DNA of 64,000 bases from GCA-003244245 sp050699955 (GTDB taxonomy: Bacteria; Actinomycetota; Actinomycetes; Mycobacteriales; Pseudonocardiaceae): positions 62,001 to 126,000 of the forward strand of contig JBOHGD010000001.1 in assembly GCA_050699955.1 (NCBI GenBank), in the 5' to 3' direction. Position 1 is the stretch's first letter. Each line of letters begins with the position of its first letter. Below are positions 1 to 9,154 of this stretch, piece after piece. The translations under genes were made by a program, and so were the position numbers. The notes under the pieces were generated by a model, which saw only the letters and a list, made by a program, of their open reading frames with translations, was not told the DNA's origin and did not search any database.

Positions 1-1
1 C

Positions 2-1516
2 GGCTACCCGATGCGGTTCTGGGACCATCATCTCGGCCCAGACCAGCCGCGGCTGCTGGTCGGCGCACTGCCGGCCGGTGAGGACTCTGTCGAGTGGAGC
101 GACCTCACTCCCGATCCGGGTGCCGCGCTACAGGAGACCTCCACCGATATCAGCCCGGACGGCACGACGGTCGTCGCGACCTGGCGGATCGCCGAGCCGC
201 GCGGCTCCTCACGTCGCTCGCTGGTGGCGATCGACGTGGCCACCGGTGAGCGTCGGACCCTGGCCGACGACCCTGGTTTCGAGTTCGGCGAGGCTCGGAT
301 CAGCCCGGATGGACGGAACGTGGCGGTGATCCGGACGAGCCGCTCGTGGCCGGCCGAGGCACCGCGCGTCGACCTGATCGTCCTGCCGCTGGCAGGCGGC
401 GAGCCGCTGGCACTGACGGCCGGGTGGGACCGATGGCCGGCCGCGATGCGCTGGACCCCGGACGGGCGCGGGCTGATCGTCGTCGCCGACGAGCACGGAC
501 GGTCACCGCTGTTCCGGATCGACGTGACCGATGGGGTGGTGATCCGGCTGACCGGCGACGACGGCGCCTACACCGACCCGCAGGTGTCCCGTGACGGGCG
601 GTACGTCTACGCGCTGCGCGGCGCCGTCGACGCCGCTCCTGCCGCTGTCCGGCTGGACGCGCACACCCCCGAGCAGCTGCCGGTGCCGCTGCGGGGACCG
701 ACCGAGTCGCCCGCCCTGCCCGGCACCCTCACCGAGGTGAGGGTGACCGCCGAGGACGGCAGCCCGCTGCGCGCCTGGCTCGCGTTGCCTGAGAACGCCG
801 CCGCGCAGCCCGCACCGCTGCTGCTGTGGATCCACGGCGGGCCGCTGGGCAGCTGGAACACATGGCATTGGCGCTGGAACCCATGGTTGATGGTGGCCCG
901 CGGGTACGCGGTGTTGCTGCCCGATCCAGCGCTGTCGACCGGCTACGGGCAGGCGTTCATCGACCGCGGCTGGGGCGAGTGGGGCGGCGCGCCGTACACC
1001 GATCTGCTCGCGATCACCGACGCCGCGGAGGCGCTGCCCGAGGTCGACGCGACGCGCACCGCCGCGATGGGCGGCTCGTTCGGCGGTTACCTGGCCAACT
1101 GGATTGCCGGCCACACCGATCGGTTCGCCGCGATCGTCACCCATGCGAGCCTGTGGGCGCTCGACCAGTTCAGCCGCACCACCGATGAGGCGATGTACTG
1201 GCCGCGCGAGATGTCCGCCGAGATGACCGCGGCACACAGCCCGCACGCGTTCGCCGATGCGATCACCACGCCGATGCTGGTGATCCACGGCGACAAGGAC
1301 TACCGGGTGCCGATCGGCGAGGCCCTGGGGCTGTGGTGGGCACTCATCTCACGTCAGCAGGACTGCGACGACCAGCCGCACAAGTTCCTGTACTTCCCTG
1401 ATGAGAACCACTGGATCCTCAGACCCCAGCACGCTGTCGTCTGGTACGAGACCGTCATGGCGTTCCTGGCACATCACGTGTTCGGCAGGGACTTCCAGAC
1501 CCCGGACCTGCTGTGA
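2..1516 (+). CDS. S9 family peptidase (prolyl oligopeptidase type), 5' truncated
   Basis: Serine peptidase or acyl-aminoacyl peptidase of family S9, expected to act on short peptides. The visible N-terminal two thirds contain repeated beta-propeller signatures (TDISPDG, ARISPDG, MRWTPDG, QVSRDG), which gate the active site in this family. The C-terminal alpha/beta hydrolase domain carries the oxyanion region LLLWIHGGP, the nucleophile in GGSFGGY (Ser codon at 1076), the acid in HGDKDYRVP and the histidine in DENHW, so the triad looks intact. The frame is open to the left window edge (G-Y-P before the first Met), so the true start lies outside. It converges on the DoxX-like gene. Substrate is not predictable. 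Confidence 0.9.
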   Translation, partial: GYPMRFWDHHLGPDQPRLLVGALPAGEDSVEWSDLTPDPGAALQETSTDISPDGTTVVATWRIAEPRGSSRRSLVAIDVATGERRTLADDPGFEFGEARISPDGRNVAVIRTSRSWPAEAPRVDLIVLPLAGGEPLALTAGWDRWPAAMRWTPDGRGLIVVADEHGRSPLFRIDVTDGVVIRLTGDDGAYTDPQVSRDGRYVYALRGAVDAAPAAVRLDAHTPEQLPVPLRGPTESPALPGTLTEVRVTAEDGSPLRAWLALPENAAAQPAPLLLWIHGGPLGSWNTWHWRWNPWLMVARGYAVLLPDPALSTGYGQAFIDRGWGEWGGAPYTDLLAITDAAEALPEVDATRTAAMGGSFGGYLANWIAGHTDRFAAIVTHASLWALDQFSRTTDEAMYWPREMSAEMTAAHSPHAFADAITTPMLVIHGDKDYRVPIGEALGLWWALISRQQDCDDQPHKFLYFPDENHWILRPQHAVVWYETVMAFLAHHVFGRDFQTPDLL

Positions 1517-1540
1517 TGGTGTGGGAGCGAGTGCCGGTTC

Positions 1541-2011
1541 CTATTTGTTCGCGGTTACCAGGCTGCCCAGACGCAGTGCGACCGACTCCGCCGGGCTGGG
1601 CCGGTGACGCTGTCGGCAGCTGTCCAATGCGATGGAACCGGGGCCGAGGACAACGATGAGCAGGAACAGCCAACTGTAGAGTGCTGCAAGCTCGCCCCCG
1701 TTCTCGATCGGCAGCATGCCGTTGTCCTGGTGGACCGTGAAGTAGGCGTAGGCCATCGAGCCGGAGCAAATCAGAGCGGCGGTTCGGGTACCCAGACCGA
1801 GGGCTACCAAGGCACCTCCGGCGAGCTGGATGACCGCCGCCCACCAACTCGGCCAGTCGCCGAACGGAACCGCACCACCGGGTTGGCCGTGAGCTCCGCC
1901 GAGGATTCCGAACAGAGCGGCTGCCCCGTGACATGCGAACAGGAAGCCCACCACGACCCGGAAGAGGGACTGGATGGTTCCGCTGGCCCGAACAGGCGGG
2001 ATGCGACGCAC
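1541..2011 (-). CDS. DoxX family membrane protein
   Basis: Small integral membrane protein of the DoxX/thiosulfate:quinone oxidoreductase-like family, about 156 residues with four hydrophobic segments: LFRVVVGFLFACHGAAALFG, a WWAAVIQLAGGALVALGLG segment, a Tyr-rich third helix and LYSWLFLLIVVLG. The conserved H-G-A after the first helix and the GTR between helices 2 and 3 are family features. I chose GTG at 2011 because an AGGAG lies 7 bases upstream; the frame stays open further upstream but that part has no recognisable sequence. Function in this family is loosely linked to redox or oxidative-stress complexes. No partner is encoded next to it. Confidence 0.75.
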   Translation of the reverse strand: MRRIPPVRASGTIQSLFRVVVGFLFACHGAAALFGILGGAHGQPGGAVPFGDWPSWWAAVIQLAGGALVALGLGTRTAALICSGSMAYAYFTVHQDNGMLPIENGGELAALYSWLFLLIVVLGPGSIALDSCRQRHRPSPAESVALRLGSLVTANK

Positions 2012-2270
2012 GAGATCGCTCCTCTCATGGACCCAGCTGCGACAGGTCTGAGACCTATGTCGATCAGCGAGGATGATGGCGACCAGGGGACGTACCCGAT
2101 GAGCCACCGCCGTCAGATCGCCCTTCCCGGCAGGTGTGCCCAGGTCTACCCGGCTCCACCGGGCAGAGCTAGTGGTAAGTGCCGGGTCGGCGTGAGGTTC
2201 ACACCGCGGTGCCGGCCTTCGAACCCACGGTGGGGGCAACGCCCGGGTGGCTGGTCAGCCATCCCTACCT

Positions 2271-3797
2271 TTACTTCTTAGGAGCCCAGCGCCGCACCTT
2301 CTTCTTCGATGCGGCGCAAAGCGCGGAACCGTAAGCTCGCCGCGCCGCTTCGCCGCGGCTTCGCTCGATCCCGTGCAGTAGCCCGAAGCTGAACCCGTTC
2401 TCTCCGGATAGCTGGGCGACGACGCCCAGCCCACGGAGCACCTCGCGAGCGACGACACTGTCCTGGTGCTCGCCGAGTACGTCCTGTAGGTGCTCCATAC
2501 GCTTGGCGAGCCGGGTCGCGGGCTTGCCGAATACCGGCGCGACCGACTCGGCGGCGTAGCGGGCGCGCTTGGCCGCCTTGCGGACCTCGTGCAGCCGTTC
2601 GGCACGCTTCTCGACGGTGCCGGCGTTGTCGGCGGCTCGCGCCGCGCGGTCGACACCCGCGCAGGTGCGAGTGACCAGCCTGGGCAGGGCTCGGTGCGCG
2701 CGCCGCCGGGCGGTGTCGGTGAACGGTGGGTCGGCCACGACTTCCTGCAGAGCATCGATCAGTCGCTGGTAACGCTCGTCGTCGAGAGCTTCGAGCAGAT
2801 GGTCGTGGGCGATGCGGTGCCGCTGGCCCAAGTCGAGGTCGATGCGGCGCAGTACCGGGCCGAGGAGGAGGTCGTCGGGCTGCGCCTCGGCCAGCCGGCG
2901 TAGCCGGGCGTGTATCACCTCGGCGTCGCGGGGTTCACCGAGCGCTACGGCGAGCCAGCGAAGCTCGTCGCGGAGGGGATCGGTGCGGGAACGGTCCAGA
3001 AGTGGCCGGTAGGTGGCGAGCGCGCTACGCAGCCGTCGGGTGGCGACCCGCATCTTGTGCACCGCGTCGGGTGCATCGTCACGCGCACCGCGATCGTGGG
3101 CGATCAGCTCCTCGACCTGCTCGCACAGGTAGGCGCGAGCAACCTTGCCTGCCCGCGACCGCGGCGTCAGCTCGGGATGCTCGCGCTGTTCGGGGACGAG
3201 ATCTCCGAGGGTGCGCCGCAGCTTCGATCCGGAGGAGGACCGGGTGAACCCCGCGGCCTCGAGGCGGGCGCTCACCGCGTCCAACAGCGTCTGGTCGCCA
3301 TGAACGAGCTCGACCTCGACTTCGCGCCATGCGGAGAGTAGGGCCGCACCCTTGCCCAGCCGTGTCGCGTGGACGGTGTCGTCGGCGACGATGGCCAGGT
3401 CGTTGCCATCAGCATCGACGAGGTGCCGTTCCAGCCGGGTGGTTCGCAGGATGGCCACCGGCACGAGCTTTCGCCCGTGGACGAGCCCGCGCACCTCCTT
3501 GACCAGGGCCTTGGGCACGGTACGCGTGCCGTGATCCAGCGGCAGGCGGATCTCGGTGCGCTCCTCTCCACCGGCCGGGAGCTTGAGATGCCAGCCCTGG
3601 TCCGCGCCCCCGGTACGACGCCGCAGCGTGGTGCTGTGGGTGGCCAACCGCACGTCTGGGGTATCGAAATAAGTGGCCTCCAGGGTCGTCTCAACCGGAT
3701 CCGTGACCGTCGTCACGCCATCGACGACGTCCAGATCCGGCAGCGCAGTGCTGGCATCGGTGTCGAATTTGCGCTCGATCTCGGAGAAGCGGTCCAT
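2271..3797 (-). CDS. CYTH and CHAD domain protein
   Basis: Two-domain protein of about 508 residues. The N-terminal CYTH (triphosphate tunnel metalloenzyme) domain opens with the diagnostic EIERKF motif at residues 6-11 and has the alternating charged strands of the tunnel (TLRRRTGG, WHLKLP, TEIRLPL). The C-terminal half is a CHAD domain with HKMRVATRRLRSAL and HEVRKAAKRARYAAE, helices whose conserved His and Arg residues bind polyphosphate in characterised CHAD proteins. Such proteins are thought to bind or hydrolyse inorganic polyphosphate or triphosphate. The Met chosen lies directly before EIERKF; no strong ribosome binding site is visible, so the start is less sure than the product. It is divergent from the gene at 3976. 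Confidence 0.88.
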   Translation of the reverse strand: MDRFSEIERKFDTDASTALPDLDVVDGVTTVTDPVETTLEATYFDTPDVRLATHSTTLRRRTGGADQGWHLKLPAGGEERTEIRLPLDHGTRTVPKALVKEVRGLVHGRKLVPVAILRTTRLERHLVDADGNDLAIVADDTVHATRLGKGAALLSAWREVEVELVHGDQTLLDAVSARLEAAGFTRSSSGSKLRRTLGDLVPEQREHPELTPRSRAGKVARAYLCEQVEELIAHDRGARDDAPDAVHKMRVATRRLRSALATYRPLLDRSRTDPLRDELRWLAVALGEPRDAEVIHARLRRLAEAQPDDLLLGPVLRRIDLDLGQRHRIAHDHLLEALDDERYQRLIDALQEVVADPPFTDTARRRAHRALPRLVTRTCAGVDRAARAADNAGTVEKRAERLHEVRKAAKRARYAAESVAPVFGKPATRLAKRMEHLQDVLGEHQDSVVAREVLRGLGVVAQLSGENGFSFGLLHGIERSRGEAARRAYGSALCAASKKKVRRWAPKK

Positions 3798-3975
3798 GGT
3801 CCATGAGTACCCCAGGGGGTCGCCCGGCCGCGAGGGACAGCCATCCTTGTTCTGGGGATTCTTCTGAGAAAGTTGCTCCGGAGGAGTGACTAGTCTGGGG
3901 TCGCGCCAGGAAACCGGTAGCCTTACGGCCCGTCCGCCCTGCCTCCAGCTCGTGGGAGACCCTGAGTGACACACT

Positions 3976-4746
3976 ATGACCGCGCGCCGTCGTAGGAAGT
4001 CGGGATCCGGACCCTCCGCCGCTGCATTGATCGCCTGGGTGGGAGGGACCGGATTCGAAGCCGATCGGCTCGCGGATGTTGCCTCATCAGGCGTTCATGC
4101 CTCGGCACCGGCTCCCGATGGCCGCCCGCTGCTGGCCGGCCGGGCTCGCGGAGTCGTGGCGGGAACCCTGCTGGCCTGCGGGTCTGTGCTGGCGGTAGCG
4201 GTACACGCGGCCGACAACTCGTCCGCACCACCGGACAGCATCCACCCCGGGTTCGTCACGGTCAGCCCTGACGCCGTGCCCGGCGGGAATGTGGTGACGT
4301 CGCTTGCCGTCGCCGATCGCGTGACCGATGCCCCGGCGGTCACCCGTACCCAGGCGTTCACGGGAACCGCGATCCCGTCCCAACCGGTGCACCGCAACGC
4401 CCCGCTCGCCGTGGATGTGCCTGCCACCCGATCCGCCACGGTGGACCACCAAGCCCCGGCGGCCCCGGCGGGCGCAGATCGAGGCCATACTCCGCAGTCC
4501 GGCCCGCTCCAGCGCGCGCTCGACGGGCCTGCCCCACCTCCGGTGTCGCACGTGGTGGACCAGGTGAGCGCACCGGCGGATCAGGTGTTGAACCCGGTGG
4601 CCCCGCTCGCCGAGCACGTCGTCCCGCCCGTCCAGCGGGTGACTGCGCCGGTCGGGAAGGTGCTGGCAGAGCTCGTCGCCCTGCCCCAAGGGGAGGCGAC
4701 CCAGCCGGCGATGACGATGCTGTCCCCAGGTCGTTCGTCGCGCTGA
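3976..4746 (+). CDS. Unknown membrane-anchored, Pro/Ala-rich protein
   Basis: I do not recognise this 256-residue protein. Residues 1-55 are basic and polar, residues about 57-78 form one hydrophobic segment (VVAGTLLACGSVLAVAVHAA), and the remainder is Pro/Ala/Val-rich, low in complexity and presumably extracytoplasmic. The tail contains loosely repeated units built on V-x-x-V-x-x-P (SHVVDQVSAPADQVLNPVAP, EHVVPPVQRVTAPVGKVL). Codon third positions are strongly G/C and it fills the space between the divergent CYTH-CHAD gene and thrS, which supports real coding. No catalytic motif is visible. A secreted or wall-spanning structural role is only a guess. Confidence 0.55.
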   Translation: MTARRRRKSGSGPSAAALIAWVGGTGFEADRLADVASSGVHASAPAPDGRPLLAGRARGVVAGTLLACGSVLAVAVHAADNSSAPPDSIHPGFVTVSPDAVPGGNVVTSLAVADRVTDAPAVTRTQAFTGTAIPSQPVHRNAPLAVDVPATRSATVDHQAPAAPAGADRGHTPQSGPLQRALDGPAPPPVSHVVDQVSAPADQVLNPVAPLAEHVVPPVQRVTAPVGKVLAELVALPQGEATQPAMTMLSPGRSSR

Positions 4747-4854
4747 GGGCCACGGTGGCCAGAGATGGCTCGGCGCAGCGGCTGCGCGAACCTCGGGCCA
4801 GGCTCCTCGATAGCATCGGGTCGTACCTGTTCGCTCCGTCGTCGAGGAGTTCTC

Positions 4855-6924
4855 GTGTCTGCGTCGTCCCAGCCCATCCGGTCCGCTCCGCGCGTGGCGG
4901 TTGCGGCCGGGACCACCGCGGGCCAGGCGCTGCGCGATGCTGGGGTCCCGACCAGCGGAGCTGACGCCGTGGTGGTCGCGCGGGACACCACGGGCAGACT
5001 GCGCGACCTGGCCTGGACACCCGAGACCGCCACCGAGGTCGAAGGGATCGCCGCCAGCAGCCCGGACGGGCGCAGCGTCATCCGGCACTCCGCCGCGCAT
5101 GTGCTCGCCCAAGCTGTCCAGCTGCATTTCCCCGGAGCCAAGCTCGGCATCGGCCCTCCGGTGACCGACGGCTTCTACTACGACTTCGACGTCGACCGGC
5201 CGTTCACCCCCGAGGATTTGGTCGTCCTCGAGAAAACCATGAAGAAGATCATCAAGGCCGGGCAGCGGTTCTCCCGACGGGTGGTCGAGTCGGTGGACGC
5301 AGCGCGTGCCGAGCTGGCGGGGGAGCCCTACAAGCTCGAACTTGTGGATATCAAGAGCGAGGTCGATCCCGACGAGGTCATGGAGGTCGGCGGCGGCGAG
5401 CTGACCGTGTACGACAACGTGCACGCACACACCGGCGAGACGGTCTGGGGAGACCTGTGCCGCGGTCCGCATGTGCCGACCACCCGGCACATTCCGGCCT
5501 TCCGGCTGATGCGCACTGCCGCGGCGTACTGGCGGGGCAGCGAGCGCAACCCGCAGCTGCAGCGGATCTACGGCACCGCGTGGGAGTCACAGGAGGCGCT
5601 GGACCGGCACCTGGAGCTGCTCGCCGAGGCGGAACGGCGGGATCACCGCAAGCTCGGTGCCGAGCTGGATCTGTTCAGCTTCCCCGACGAGATCGGCTCC
5701 GGCCTGCCGGTGTTCCACCCCAAGGGCGGCACGGTCCGCCGGGTGATGGAGGACCACTCGCGCCGCCGCCACGAGGAGGCGGGCTACGAGTTCGTCAACT
5801 CGCCGCACATCACCAAGAGCAACCTCTTCGAGGTGTCCGGGCACCTGGGCTTCTACCGCGACGCCATGTTCCCTCCCATGCACCTCGACGAGGAGCGCGC
5901 CGAGGACGGCACGGTGCGCAAACCCGGGCAGGATTACTACCTCAAACCGATGAACTGCCCGTTCCACAACCTGATCTACCGCTCCCGGGGCCGGTCCTAC
6001 CGGGAGCTGCCGTTGCGGCTGTTCGAGTTCGGCTCGGTGTACCGCTACGAGAAGTCCGGCGTGGTGCACGGGCTGACCCGGGTGCGCGGGATGACCCAGG
6101 ACGACGCGCACATCTACTGCGCCCCCGAGCAGTTGCAGGACGAGATCCGCTCGCTGCTCACCTTCGTGCTCGACCTGCTCCGCGACTACGGGATGGACGA
6201 GTTCTACCTGGAGCTGTCCACCCGCAACGACGAGAAGTACGTCGGCACCGACGAGCAGTGGGAGGAAGCCACCGAGGCGCTGCGCCGTGCCGCCGAGGCG
6301 AGCGGCCTGGAGCTGGTGCTGGACCCGGGCGGAGCGGCCTTCTACGCACCGAAGATCTCCGTGCAGGCGAAGGACGCGCTGGGCCGCACCTGGCAGCTGT
6401 CCACCATCCAGGTCGACTTCCAGATGCCGGAGCGCATGGGGCTGGAGTACACCGCCTCGGACGGCTCCCGGCGGCAGCCCTACATGATCCACCGGGCGCT
6501 GTTCGGCTCGATCGAACGGTTCTTCGGGGTGCTCACCGAGCATTACGCGGGCGCGTTCCCGGCCTGGCTGGCCCCGGTGCAGGTAGTGGGCATCCCGATC
6601 GCCGACGAGCACATCGAGCATCTGCGGCAGGTCGCCAAGGCGTTGCGGAACCGGGGGATCAGGGTCGAGGTAGACGCCTCCGACGAGCGGATGCAGAAGA
6701 AGATCCGGACGCACACCACCCAGAAGGTGCCCTTCCTGCTGCTGGCCGGGGGCCAGGATGTCGAGGCGGGCGCGGTGTCCTTCCGGTTCCGGGACGGTAG
6801 CCGGCTCAACGGCGTCCCGGTGGAGGACGCCGTGGCCGCCATCGCCGGCTGGGTGGCGCGGAGGGAGAACTCGTCACCGACGGCTGGGGACGTCACAGTG
6901 CGTCCGACGCTGGGGGAGTCGTGA
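4855..6924 (+). CDS. thrS: Threonine--tRNA ligase
   Basis: Class II aminoacyl-tRNA synthetase charging tRNA-Thr, about 689 residues, full length. Domain order: TGS (residues about 8-70), second additional (editing) domain with HSAAHVLAQA and DLCRGPH, the catalytic core, and the anticodon-binding domain (residues about 590-670). The three active-site zinc ligands are visible in MNCPFH, VVHGLTR and MIHRALFGS. The start is GTG with GAGGAG five bases upstream; the reading frame is open 90 bases further upstream without a ribosome binding site. It ends in a 4-base overlap with the HIT gene, as in the mycobacterial thrS-HIT-pgsA-pimA operon. No T-box leader fits in the short upstream gap. Confidence 0.97.
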   Translation: MSASSQPIRSAPRVAVAAGTTAGQALRDAGVPTSGADAVVVARDTTGRLRDLAWTPETATEVEGIAASSPDGRSVIRHSAAHVLAQAVQLHFPGAKLGIGPPVTDGFYYDFDVDRPFTPEDLVVLEKTMKKIIKAGQRFSRRVVESVDAARAELAGEPYKLELVDIKSEVDPDEVMEVGGGELTVYDNVHAHTGETVWGDLCRGPHVPTTRHIPAFRLMRTAAAYWRGSERNPQLQRIYGTAWESQEALDRHLELLAEAERRDHRKLGAELDLFSFPDEIGSGLPVFHPKGGTVRRVMEDHSRRRHEEAGYEFVNSPHITKSNLFEVSGHLGFYRDAMFPPMHLDEERAEDGTVRKPGQDYYLKPMNCPFHNLIYRSRGRSYRELPLRLFEFGSVYRYEKSGVVHGLTRVRGMTQDDAHIYCAPEQLQDEIRSLLTFVLDLLRDYGMDEFYLELSTRNDEKYVGTDEQWEEATEALRRAAEASGLELVLDPGGAAFYAPKISVQAKDALGRTWQLSTIQVDFQMPERMGLEYTASDGSRRQPYMIHRALFGSIERFFGVLTEHYAGAFPAWLAPVQVVGIPIADEHIEHLRQVAKALRNRGIRVEVDASDERMQKKIRTHTTQKVPFLLLAGGQDVEAGAVSFRFRDGSRLNGVPVEDAVAAIAGWVARRENSSPTAGDVTVRPTLGES

Positions 6925-7511
6925 CCCCAGCTGGGGCTCCGGAGCTCGACTCCGCCGAGTTCGACTCCATGGAGTTGGAAGCCCAGGACGGCGTCGGCGC
7001 GCCGGATGCGCTGCAGCGCCTGTGGACGCCGCACCGAATGGCCTACATCAAGGGCGAGGCCAAGTCCGGGCCCGGGACCACGGGGGAGTGCCCGTTTTGC
7101 CGGATCATCGGGATGGACGATGCCGAGGGCCTGGTAGTCGCCCGTGGCGATACCGTCTACGCGGTGCTCAACCTCTATCCCTACAACCCTGGCCACCTCA
7201 TGGTGGTGCCCTTCAGGCACATCGCTGACTATCCGAGCCTGACCGTCGAGGAGACCGCCGAGCTGGCTACCTTCACCCAACGGGCCATGCTCGCCACCCG
7301 CCGCGCCGCCGCGCCGCACGGGTTCAACATCGGGATCAACCAAGGCGCTGTCGCCGGCGCCGGCATTGCCGCTCACCTGCACCAGCACGTAGTACCCCGG
7401 TGGGGCGGGGACGCGAACTTCATGCCGGTCGTCGGAGGAACCAAGGTGCTGCCGCAGTTACTCGACCAGACTCGCACGCTGCTGGTGACCGCCTGGACGG
7501 AGCTGCCCTGA
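6921..7511 (+). CDS. HIT domain protein (AP4A phosphorylase type)
   Basis: Histidine-triad nucleotide hydrolase or transferase of 196 residues. The HIT motif is AHLHQHVVPRW (H-x-H-x-H) near residue 155, and a CPFC pair near residue 56 belongs to the zinc site typical of this subgroup. The mycobacterial orthologue at the same operon position (Rv2613c) is a diadenosine tetraphosphate phosphorylase, so cleavage of Ap4A, a by-product of aminoacyl-tRNA synthetases, is likely. The GTG start overlaps the thrS stop by four bases, so translation is probably coupled. The first 40 residues are acidic and look poorly ordered. Confidence 0.92.
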   Translation: MTPAGAPELDSAEFDSMELEAQDGVGAPDALQRLWTPHRMAYIKGEAKSGPGTTGECPFCRIIGMDDAEGLVVARGDTVYAVLNLYPYNPGHLMVVPFRHIADYPSLTVEETAELATFTQRAMLATRRAAAPHGFNIGINQGAVAGAGIAAHLHQHVVPRWGGDANFMPVVGGTKVLPQLLDQTRTLLVTAWTELP

Positions 7512-8530
7512 ACACGTCGCAGCCGGTCTGGCGTGGTCCGCAGCTGACCGCCGGAGGCCCAGCCCCTGCATGGAAGCGCTACCTCGTGATTGTCGTGCGG
7601 GTGGTGTTCCTCGGGTGCGCACTGGGCATCCTGATCTGGCGGCTCGCCGGGGACGCCGAGGGTGCCCTGGACGCTGTCTGGCAGATCGGACTGCCCGCGG
7701 TGCTCGGCGCGTTCCTCGCTGCCGCCGCGGGTCTGGGCGCCTCCGGGCTGGCCTGGCGAAGCCTGCTGCGCGGTGTGGGGTCCCCGCTGGACTTGCACAG
7801 CGCGGTACGCGTCTTCTTCACCGGCCAGATCGGTAAGTACATCCCGGGCACGGTGTGGGCCTACGTGGCACAGGCCAAGCTGGGCCGTGAGCACGGCGTC
7901 CCAGCATCCCGCACCACGGCGGCTTCGGTGCTGTTCGTGGTGGCCCACACCGCAACCGGGGCGGTGGTCACCGGCCTGGTGCTGCCGTTCGCCTCGGGTG
8001 CTGTGTCCGATCAGTTCGGCTGGATCGCGTTGCTGGCGCCGCTGCTGCTGGCTTGCCTGCATCCTCGGCTGGTCATGCCGGTGCTGCGGTGGATGCACCG
8101 GGTGCTGGGCCGGGGCAGCGCGCCGGAGTGGGTCTCCGGAGCCGCCATCGTGCGAGCGCTGGGCTGGCTCAGCGTCACTTGGATGGGTTACGGCCTCAGC
8201 ATGTTGCTGTTGCTGGCCCCGGTGACCCGGCCGGACCGGGCAGCGCTGCTGGCACCCATGGCGCTCGGCGGGTTCGCTCTCGCCTGGACCGTTGGTTTCC
8301 TCGCCGCCGGTGTCCTGGTGGTGACCCCCACCGGCCTGGGGGTGCGGGAGGTCGTCTTACTCATGGTGCTCGGGCCGGTCATCTCCGGGGGTGGCGCAGC
8401 CGCGGCTGTGGTGCTGCTGTCCCGGGTGGTGCACACTCTCTCCGACGCAGCGTGGGCACTGGTCGGCATCAGCCTGCGGGCACCCGAGCAGCCACACCTG
8501 GTCAACGATCATCAACCAGTTCCCCGCTGA
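7508..8530 (+). CDS. Flippase-like membrane protein (LPG synthase TM / UPF0104 family)
   Basis: Polytopic membrane protein of about 340 residues with the layout of the lysylphosphatidylglycerol-synthase transmembrane domain family: helices from residue about 22 onward, the conserved GQIGKYIPGTVW motif near residue 110, and a late TPTGLGVREVVLL motif. Related proteins are putative lipid or glycolipid flippases. Position between the Ap4A hydrolase and pgsA suggests a job in phosphatidylinositol or mannoside export, an inference. The start is unusual: no ATG or GTG occurs in frame near the expected N-terminus, and CTG at 7508 has GGAG five bases upstream and overlaps the preceding stop. An internal GTG at 7586 would cut into the first helix. 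Confidence 0.82.
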   Translation: MNTSQPVWRGPQLTAGGPAPAWKRYLVIVVRVVFLGCALGILIWRLAGDAEGALDAVWQIGLPAVLGAFLAAAAGLGASGLAWRSLLRGVGSPLDLHSAVRVFFTGQIGKYIPGTVWAYVAQAKLGREHGVPASRTTAASVLFVVAHTATGAVVTGLVLPFASGAVSDQFGWIALLAPLLLACLHPRLVMPVLRWMHRVLGRGSAPEWVSGAAIVRALGWLSVTWMGYGLSMLLLLAPVTRPDRAALLAPMALGGFALAWTVGFLAAGVLVVTPTGLGVREVVLLMVLGPVISGGGAAAAVVLLSRVVHTLSDAAWALVGISLRAPEQPHLVNDHQPVPR

Positions 8531-8545
8531 GGCGCAGGTTTCGCG

Positions 8546-9154
8546 ATGCTCAATATCCTCGCCCGTGCTTCGGTCTCCCGACTCCTGGATCCGGTGGCCG
8601 CATGGTTGCTCAGGGTCGGTGTCGGGCCCGACACCGTCACAGTGGTGGGCACGGTGGGAACGGTCGCTTCGGCGCTCTGGTTCTTCCCCCGAGGGCAGCT
8701 GCTCGCGGGTACCGTCGCGGTGACGTTGTTCGTCCTGTTCGACCTGCTCGACGGGGCGATCGCCCGGGCCAGAGGGTACGGCACGCCGTTCGGCACTGTG
8801 CTGGACGCCACCTGCGATCGGATCGCCGACGGCGCGCTGTTTGCCGGGCTGACCTGGTGGTGCTTCGAGGTCGGAGACGATCGGCCACTGGCAGTGGCGG
8901 CACTGTTGTGCCTGGTCAGCGCCCAGGTGATCTCCTATATCAAGGCCCGCGCGGAGGCCACCGGTCTGTCCGCGGACGGTGGGGTGGTGGAGCGAGCCGA
9001 GCGGCTCATCATCACGCTGCTGGGCGTCGGGCTGACCGGCGTCGGCGTGCCCGTCGCGATCGAGGTAGCGCTGTGGTCGCTCGCAGGTTTGCAGCTGGTG
9101 ACCGTGATACAGCGGATGCTTGCCGTGCGGCGCAGCGCCCAGCGGGCTCGGTGA
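8546..9154 (+). CDS. pgsA: CDP-alcohol phosphatidyltransferase (phosphatidylinositol phosphate synthase)
   Basis: Membrane enzyme of 202 residues that transfers a phosphatidyl group from CDP-diacylglycerol to an alcohol. The family signature D-x2-D-G-x2-A-R-x8-G-x3-D-x3-D is complete, running from FDLLDGAIARARG through FGTVLDATCDR at residues about 68-92. Roughly six hydrophobic segments follow or flank it. In actinomycetes the copy located next to patA and pimA makes phosphatidylinositol phosphate from inositol-1-phosphate, the precursor of phosphatidylinositol mannosides. It begins 15 bases after the flippase-like gene and overlaps the acyltransferase by four bases. Confidence 0.93.
   Translation: MLNILARASVSRLLDPVAAWLLRVGVGPDTVTVVGTVGTVASALWFFPRGQLLAGTVAVTLFVLFDLLDGAIARARGYGTPFGTVLDATCDRIADGALFAGLTWWCFEVGDDRPLAVAALLCLVSAQVISYIKARAEATGLSADGGVVERAERLIITLLGVGLTGVGVPVAIEVALWSLAGLQLVTVIQRMLAVRRSAQRAR

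Noticed and set aside
4746..4855. Possible T-box or leader upstream of thrS
   Set aside because: The gap is only about 110 bases and I see no T-box sequence or terminator stem.
5457..6800. Long plus-strand open frame of 447 codons inside thrS
   Set aside because: It lies entirely in another frame of thrS, is Arg/Ala/Gly-rich without any domain, and is the expected shadow of GC-biased third positions.
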